Shown here: positions 4,061 to 7,370 of the stretch, in pieces
Layout: each line of letters opens with the position of its first letter
Numbering within the stretch: the first letter of the stretch is position 1
From: CAYJWS01 sp964373925
GTDB taxonomy: Bacteria; Patescibacteriota; Patescibacteriia; Buchananbacterales; GWA2-38-13
DNA length: 7,370 bases
Direction of reading: 5' to 3'
Assembly: GCA_964373925.1 (NCBI GenBank)
Contig: CAYJWS010000058.1
Coordinates: 1 to 7,370, forward strand
The notes under the pieces: generated by a model
The model's database searches: none
Told to the model about the DNA's origin: nothing
Seen by the model: only the letters and a program-made list of their open reading frames with translations
Position numbers and translations under genes: made by a program

Positions 4061-4201
4061 TTATATCAACTCAAGTCTTTTAAGAAGCTGCTGGATTTTT
4101 TCTTTTAATTGAGGAGTGAGGGCGCGCGGGGCATTCTTCTTGATTTTTTTTATCTTATGTTTTGGAGATTTTTTTTTAAGACTTTTTTTATGTTTTGGCA
4201 T
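4061..4201 (-). CDS. Lysine-rich small protein, 46 residues
   Basis: It follows the stop of the 150-codon gene by 22 nt on the same strand, so it is probably co-transcribed and perhaps translationally coupled. No Shine-Dalgarno is seen. The protein has 15 Lys and 2 Arg. Residues 1-22 are a basic tract with PKHK at 2-5 and again at 13-16. Residues 30-46 (TPQLKEKIQQLLKRLEL) look like an amphipathic helix. Such composition suggests binding to nucleic acid or to an acidic partner; the upstream gene product is strongly acidic at its N-terminus. This is inference: no known family is recognised. Confidence 0.6.
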   Translation of the reverse strand: MPKHKKSLKKKSPKHKIKKIKKNAPRALTPQLKEKIQQLLKRLELI

Positions 4202-4223
4202 AGAAACTGAATTTTAATCTTTT

Positions 4224-4676
4224 TTAAATTTCATCAACAGATTCTTCCATGTGTTTTATTCTTTCTTGTTCAATTCTATTAAGTTCATTATTCATTTCAT
4301 CTCCTATTTCATTTTTTTTATTAAAATATTTTTCTATTAATGGCAAGACGTGTTTCGGAATTTTTCTATCATACAGCTCTTCTTTTGTCAATGGATTTTT
4401 GGCAAGCAAATCTTTTAATCCCAGTAATGGGAATGTAGAGTCCAATTCTTCTGCCCACTCGTCGAGTTTTTTTGAACGCGCATCTCTGCGCTCGCGCGCA
4501 CGAGATTCAAGAATCTCAAAAGATTTCCGATTGTTTTCATTCTTCTCTTCGCTTGTTTCTTCTTTTTTTGCTTTGATTAATTCGTCTCTTGGCGCGGTTT
4601 CATTAGAAGATTCTTCTTGTTCTGCTAGGGGTTCGCCAAGCTCATTATCAGGGATAAAGCCTTCCTTTTCTGGCAT
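4224..4676 (-). CDS. Hypothetical charged protein, 150 residues
   Basis: Not recognised. Start ATG at 4676 is supported by AAGGAG 6 nt upstream and a good promoter at 4734-4762. The N-terminal 65 residues are acidic, low-complexity and probably disordered (rich in Glu, Ser, Asn, Lys). A helix with many Arg follows (about 52-70, FEILESRARERRDARSKKL). A more ordered core, about 80-118, contains FPLLGLKDLLAKNPLTKEEL and IPKHVLPLIEKYF. A charged C-terminal helix (about 120-146) completes it. There are no Cys and no membrane segments. This is the first gene of the minus-strand small-gene run and is followed closely by the 46-codon basic protein. Confidence 0.8.
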   Translation of the reverse strand: MPEKEGFIPDNELGEPLAEQEESSNETAPRDELIKAKKEETSEEKNENNRKSFEILESRARERRDARSKKLDEWAEELDSTFPLLGLKDLLAKNPLTKEELYDRKIPKHVLPLIEKYFNKKNEIGDEMNNELNRIEQERIKHMEESVDEI

Positions 4677-4733
4677 AAAAATCTCCTTGTAAACCCCCGT
4701 ATCAATAGAAGGGGCATTAATTATTATATAATC

Positions 4734-4762
4734 AGTATACTAAAAATTTTTATTTGTGTAAA
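4734..4762 (-). promoter_or_regulatory. Sigma70-type promoter of the small-gene run
   Basis: On the minus strand, TTTACA (4762-4757) and TATACT (4739-4734) are separated by exactly 17 bp, with transcription start predicted near 4727. The leader contains a GGGGC/CCCCC inverted pair around 4694-4715 just before the ribosome-binding site. A second TATAAT at 4728-4723 has no partner -35 box. Confidence 0.7.
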
Positions 4763-4797
4763 ATAGAAAATCCCCAAGCCATTATGCTTTGGGGATG
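4760..4797 (-). terminator. Terminator downstream of topA
   Basis: On the minus strand, CCCCAAAGC (4794-4786) pairs with GCTTGGGG (4779-4772) with one bulge and a 6-nt loop, followed by ATTTTCTATTTT. Its T-rich tail abuts the -35 box of the next promoter. It lies about 165 bp after the topA stop; the gap between (4798-4957) holds only two repeats. Confidence 0.7.
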
Positions 4798-4814
4798 TAT
4801 GCCCTAGTGAAGTA

Positions 4815-4853
4815 TTAGATTCTTCTCCGCCAGCTGGCGGAGAAGAATGACAG
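4815..4853. repeat. Solo arm of the dispersed repeat with a 30-bp perfect palindrome
   Basis: The flanks AGATTCT and GAATGACAG match the right arm of the repeat at 1511-1546. Between them is the TCCGCC-AGCT-GGCGGA unit. Here the palindrome is perfect over 30 bp (4819-4848), so the unit and flanks form one uninterrupted dyad. Confidence 0.7.
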
Positions 4854-4880
4854 GATGAAATGGAGTACGACATCCCCCGA

Positions 4881-4933
4881 GACCTCCCCTAACCCCTCAT
4901 GAGCCCTCCTGCAGGCGAGGCAGGGAGGGGAGA
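4881..4933. repeat. CCTCCCC-type palindromic repeat, copy B
   Basis: ACCTCCCC and CCCCTC (4893-4898) pair with GAGGGG (4925-4930). The outer arms resemble the copy at 3960-4016, while the interior differs (CTCATGAG palindrome at 4897-4904 and an imperfect CCTGC/GGCAGG hairpin at 4909-4924). It lies just after the topA stop. Confidence 0.6.
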
Positions 4934-4957
4934 TTGGAAATACATTTTAAAATTTTA

Positions 4958-7156
4958 TTATTCTTTTGTAAATTTGCATTCTTTGTTTGAACAGACGATG
5001 GTTTTATTTTTTCCAAATATAAGAAGGCTTTGGCACTCGGGGCATTTTTCGCCGGTTGGCGCGGACCAGTAGGCGTTTTTACAGTCAGGGTATTTATTGC
5101 ACGCATAAAACATTCCTCTCTTGCCTCGCTTGGCAATAATTTTTCCCTTGCCGCACTTGGGGCAGTCCGCGTATTCTTTTGGCGGCTCTTTTTTAATATA
5201 TTTGCATTCCGGATATCCCGAACAGGCGATAAACGGGCCGAAACGGCCGCGTTTTTTCACAAGCGGTTTACCGCACTCGGGGCATTTTTCATCCAGCGTG
5301 TTTTCTTCAATAACATTTCCATCTTTTGAAATTTCTTTGGTATTCTTGCATTCCGGATATCCCGAGCATGCCAAAAATCTCCCGAACCTCCCCATCTTAA
5401 TCACCATAGGATGCCCGCATTTTTCGCACACCTCATCTGTCGCTTCTTCGGTTATGTCTTTTTTGGAGAGCACTTCTTCTTTTTCTTCGAGGTTTTTAAT
5501 AAATGGATCGTAAAATCCCCGGATAACATCCTGCCACTTGATTTTTCCATTGGCGATCTCGTCAAGCTCATCTTCCATTTTCGCGGTAAAATCGTAATCT
5601 ACCACTTTTGGAAAATGCTCAACCAAAAGATCATTTACCAAAACACCCATGTCTGTTGGCTTGAGGCGCTTTTCTTCTTTGATAACATAGTTTCTTTCCT
5701 GAATGGTAGAAATAGTCGGAGCGTATGTAGATGGCCTGCCGATTCCTTTTTCTTCAAGCGCTTTCACAAGGCTTGCCTCGGTGTAACGTGGCGGAGGCTC
5801 TGTGAAATGCTGGTTGGGAGAAATTTTTTCAAGGTTTATTTTCTCAGATTCCTTGAGTTCGGGCAGTATGTTTTCTTTTGTATCCGTTTTATATACTTTT
5901 AAAAATCCGTCAAACGCTATTATGGATCCGTTCGCGCGGAATGTGAACTTGTCTTTTTCATCGTTGATGTCGACCGAGGTCGCCTCTATCATGGCATCAG
6001 CCATCTGGCTTGCGAGCGCGCGGCGCCAGATAAGATCGTAGAGCTTGAACTGCTTGGGATCAAGGTATTTTTTTATATCATCGGGCTGTATTGAAACATC
6101 GGTCGGGCGGACGGCCTCATGAGCTTCTTGCGCGTTTTTTGACTTGCTTTTAAATAATTTTTTTCCTGAATAATAATTTTTTCCAAAAGAATTTTGGATA
6201 TGCTCTGATGCCGACGCTAAAAATTTTTCTGAAAGGTTTACAGAGTCCGTTCTCATATAGGTGATAAGGCCTACGGATCCCTTATCGGCGAGCTCAATTC
6301 CTTCGTAGAGCTGCTGCGCTATCATCATTATCTGTTTTGCGGAAAAGCCGAACCTGTTGATTGCCGCCTGCTGCAGCGTTGAGGTAGTGAACGGCGGGTG
6401 CGGGGATCTTTTTGTTTGTTTTTTTTCTATCTTTGCAACTCTGAATTTGGAATTTTTTATCGCGTCAAAGATCTCTTGCGCTTCTTTATTGTTCCCTATG
6501 GCAAATTTATCCAAAGATTTTCCGTCAACTTTTGAAAGTTTTGCCTCAAACAAATTTTTATCTTTAGAGAACACGGCGTCAATGGTCCAGTATTCTTGGG
6601 GCTTGAATGCCTCAACTTCGCGCTCGCGCTCAACAATAAGTCGCACCGCGACTGACTGCACGCGCCCGGCCGAGAGGCCCCGCGATATTTTTTTCCACAG
6701 AAGCGGCGAGAGCTTATATCCCACAAGCCGGTCAAGCACTCTTCGCGCCTGCTGGGCGTTAACAAGGCTCATGTCAATGGCTCTTGGATTTTCAACAGCG
6801 TGCTCAATGGCTTCTTTGGTGATTTCATGGAAGGTGATTCGCTTTACCTGGTCGGCCTTGGGCTTAATTATTTCGCGCAGATGCCATGAAATCGCCTCTC
6901 CTTCGCGGTCTTCGTCAGTAGCGAAGTATATGAATTTTGCCTTTTTCGCCCGCTCCTTGAGCTCGCTTACGACTTTTTTCGCCTTCAGAGGAACAGCGTA
7001 GGTCGGCTCAAAGTTATTTTCAACATCTACCCCGAGCTTTGATTTGGGCAAGTCGCGCACATGCCCAAAAGAGGATTCCACGATGAAATCCTTTCCAAGA
7101 AATTTTGAAATTGTTTTTGCCTTTGTGGGGCTTTCAACGATGACGAGGTGTTTCAT
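4958..7156 (-). CDS. topA: DNA topoisomerase I (type IA)
   Basis: This 732-residue enzyme relaxes negatively supercoiled DNA by single-strand passage through a 5'-phosphotyrosyl link. The TOPRIM domain starts at once (MKHLVIVESPTKAKTISKFL), with E8 and the acidic TDEDREGE (80-87) that binds magnesium. SAGRVQS (162-168) and the family's PPFTTSTLQQ (254-263) are intact. The catalytic tyrosine is Y300 in GLITYMRTDS, with R302 beside it. The strand-gate region contains GIGRPSTYA (about 490). Four C-terminal zinc ribbons lie at about 577-604, 625-652, 665-693 and 705-727, each with CxxC pairs; the last is shortened. ATG at 7156 is chosen because TOPRIM begins there. The open frame reaches 7228, but those 24 residues are encoded by the repeat at 7164-7256. 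No Shine-Dalgarno is visible. Confidence 0.97.
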   Translation of the reverse strand: MKHLVIVESPTKAKTISKFLGKDFIVESSFGHVRDLPKSKLGVDVENNFEPTYAVPLKAKKVVSELKERAKKAKFIYFATDEDREGEAISWHLREIIKPKADQVKRITFHEITKEAIEHAVENPRAIDMSLVNAQQARRVLDRLVGYKLSPLLWKKISRGLSAGRVQSVAVRLIVEREREVEAFKPQEYWTIDAVFSKDKNLFEAKLSKVDGKSLDKFAIGNNKEAQEIFDAIKNSKFRVAKIEKKQTKRSPHPPFTTSTLQQAAINRFGFSAKQIMMIAQQLYEGIELADKGSVGLITYMRTDSVNLSEKFLASASEHIQNSFGKNYYSGKKLFKSKSKNAQEAHEAVRPTDVSIQPDDIKKYLDPKQFKLYDLIWRRALASQMADAMIEATSVDINDEKDKFTFRANGSIIAFDGFLKVYKTDTKENILPELKESEKINLEKISPNQHFTEPPPRYTEASLVKALEEKGIGRPSTYAPTISTIQERNYVIKEEKRLKPTDMGVLVNDLLVEHFPKVVDYDFTAKMEDELDEIANGKIKWQDVIRGFYDPFIKNLEEKEEVLSKKDITEEATDEVCEKCGHPMVIKMGRFGRFLACSGYPECKNTKEISKDGNVIEENTLDEKCPECGKPLVKKRGRFGPFIACSGYPECKYIKKEPPKEYADCPKCGKGKIIAKRGKRGMFYACNKYPDCKNAYWSAPTGEKCPECQSLLIFGKNKTIVCSNKECKFTKE

Positions 7157-7163
7157 ATTTTTT

Positions 7164-7256
7164 TTGAAACTTGAAACGTAGAACTTGAAACCGAAATTTT
7201 TTTTGTCGTAATTATAATTACGTTTCAAGTTTCAAGTTTTACGTTTCAAGTCTTAA
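7164..7256. repeat. Inverted repeat with 7-nt periodic arms in the topA leader
   Basis: Left-arm heptads (7164-7198) are TTGAAAC, TTGAAAC, GTAGAAC, TTGAAAC, CGAAATT. The right arm (7256-7222, minus strand) reads TTAAGAC, TTGAAAC, GTAAAAC, TTGAAAC, TTGAAAC in the same register, so the arms pair over about 35 bp with few mismatches. The apex contains the perfect 16-bp palindrome CGTAATTATAATTACG (7207-7222). With the promoter at 7269-7297, the whole element would be transcribed as the topA 5' leader, ending 7 nt before the start codon. Confidence 0.8.
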
Positions 7257-7268
7257 GTATTGGTTTTA

Positions 7269-7297
7269 AAGATAAAATATTATTGGAATATTGTCAA
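7269..7297 (-). promoter_or_regulatory. Probable topA promoter
   Basis: On the minus strand, TTGACA (7297-7292) and TATCTT (7274-7269) are separated by 17 bp. Predicted start near 7262 gives a leader of about 105 nt that contains the heptad inverted repeat. The promoter sits between two heptad elements. Confidence 0.6.
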
Positions 7298-7306
7298 ATC
7301 TTATAG

Positions 7307-7368
7307 GCGTAACCTGTAACATGTAACGAGTAACGCGAATACTATTTTTTACTTATTACGCTTTACGC
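7307..7368. repeat. Inverted repeat with 7-nt periodic arms (GTAAC type)
   Basis: The left arm has heptads GCGTAAC, CTGTAAC, ATGTAAC, GAGTAAC (7307-7334). The right arm, on the minus strand from 7368, has GCGTAAA, GCGTAAT, AAGTAAA (7368-7348). The arms are inverted around 7335-7347. The element reaches the window edge and may continue. Confidence 0.75.
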
Positions 7369-7370
7369 GC

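Noticed and set aside
4249..4692. A 147-codon plus-strand open frame
   Set aside because: It is antisense to the 150-codon gene, is Ser/Phe-rich as expected from reading a Glu/Lys-rich gene backwards, and has no ribosome-binding site.
6357..7001. A 214-codon plus-strand open frame opposite topA, and several shorter ones
   Set aside because: topA is unambiguous on the other strand; these are shadow frames without signals or recognisable domains.
7157..7228. A 24-residue N-terminal extension of TopA
   Set aside because: The extra residues are encoded by the heptad repeat, and the TOPRIM domain normally starts within a few residues of the start codon, as it does from 7156.
7164..7368. CRISPR array or long tandem repeat
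   Set aside because: The units are 7 nt with no spacers and are arranged as inverted arms.

Overview
The window is a compact, AT-rich bacterial chromosome fragment. It most resembles a Patescibacteria/CPR genome, Parcubacteria-like. That placement rests on a very short four-cysteine bL28, a minimal site-2 protease, a TopA with four C-terminal zinc ribbons, a run of tiny unrecognised genes, and intergenic spaces full of small palindromic repeats. No marker gene here fixes the lineage.

Layout. Positions 90-308 (minus strand) hold an intact tRNA-Pro(GGG). It is flanked by the 5' part and the 3' part of a second, Pro-like tRNA whose two acceptor halves are perfectly complementary. Each outer part carries a precise insertion of two small hairpins. 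A 7-nt-periodic inverted repeat follows, then rpmB (bL28, minus) diverging from an M50B site-2 protease (plus) that ends at a strong terminator. Positions 1321-1612 are a composite dispersed palindromic repeat. Two unknown genes diverge at 2064-2277 from well-formed promoters; one promoter carries a perfect dyad between its -10 and -35 boxes.

Positions 2664-3150 contain no convincing protein gene. They hold up to three promoter/terminator cassettes that could make small RNAs, and two of these share a complementary stretch. Positions 3166-4676 (minus) are a run of five small unknown genes of 63, 51, 34, 46 and 150 codons, four of them with strong AAGGAG ribosome-binding sites. The 51-codon gene is broken in this assembly by a 100-N gap flanked by identical 55-base copies; collapsing one copy and the Ns restores a single reading frame.

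Positions 4677-4957 hold a promoter, a terminator and two repeats. The rest is topA (DNA topoisomerase I, minus), whose leader contains a second heptad inverted repeat, with a third at the window edge.

Functionally, topA, rpmB, the protease and tRNA-Pro are housekeeping genes. The small-gene/small-RNA block between about 1660 and 4680 is the accessory part and cannot be assigned a job from sequence alone. The clearest new patterns are the tRNA-in-tRNA arrangement, the hairpin units inserted into RNA genes and other repeats, and the three heptad inverted repeats built on different sequences with a shared 7-nt architecture.
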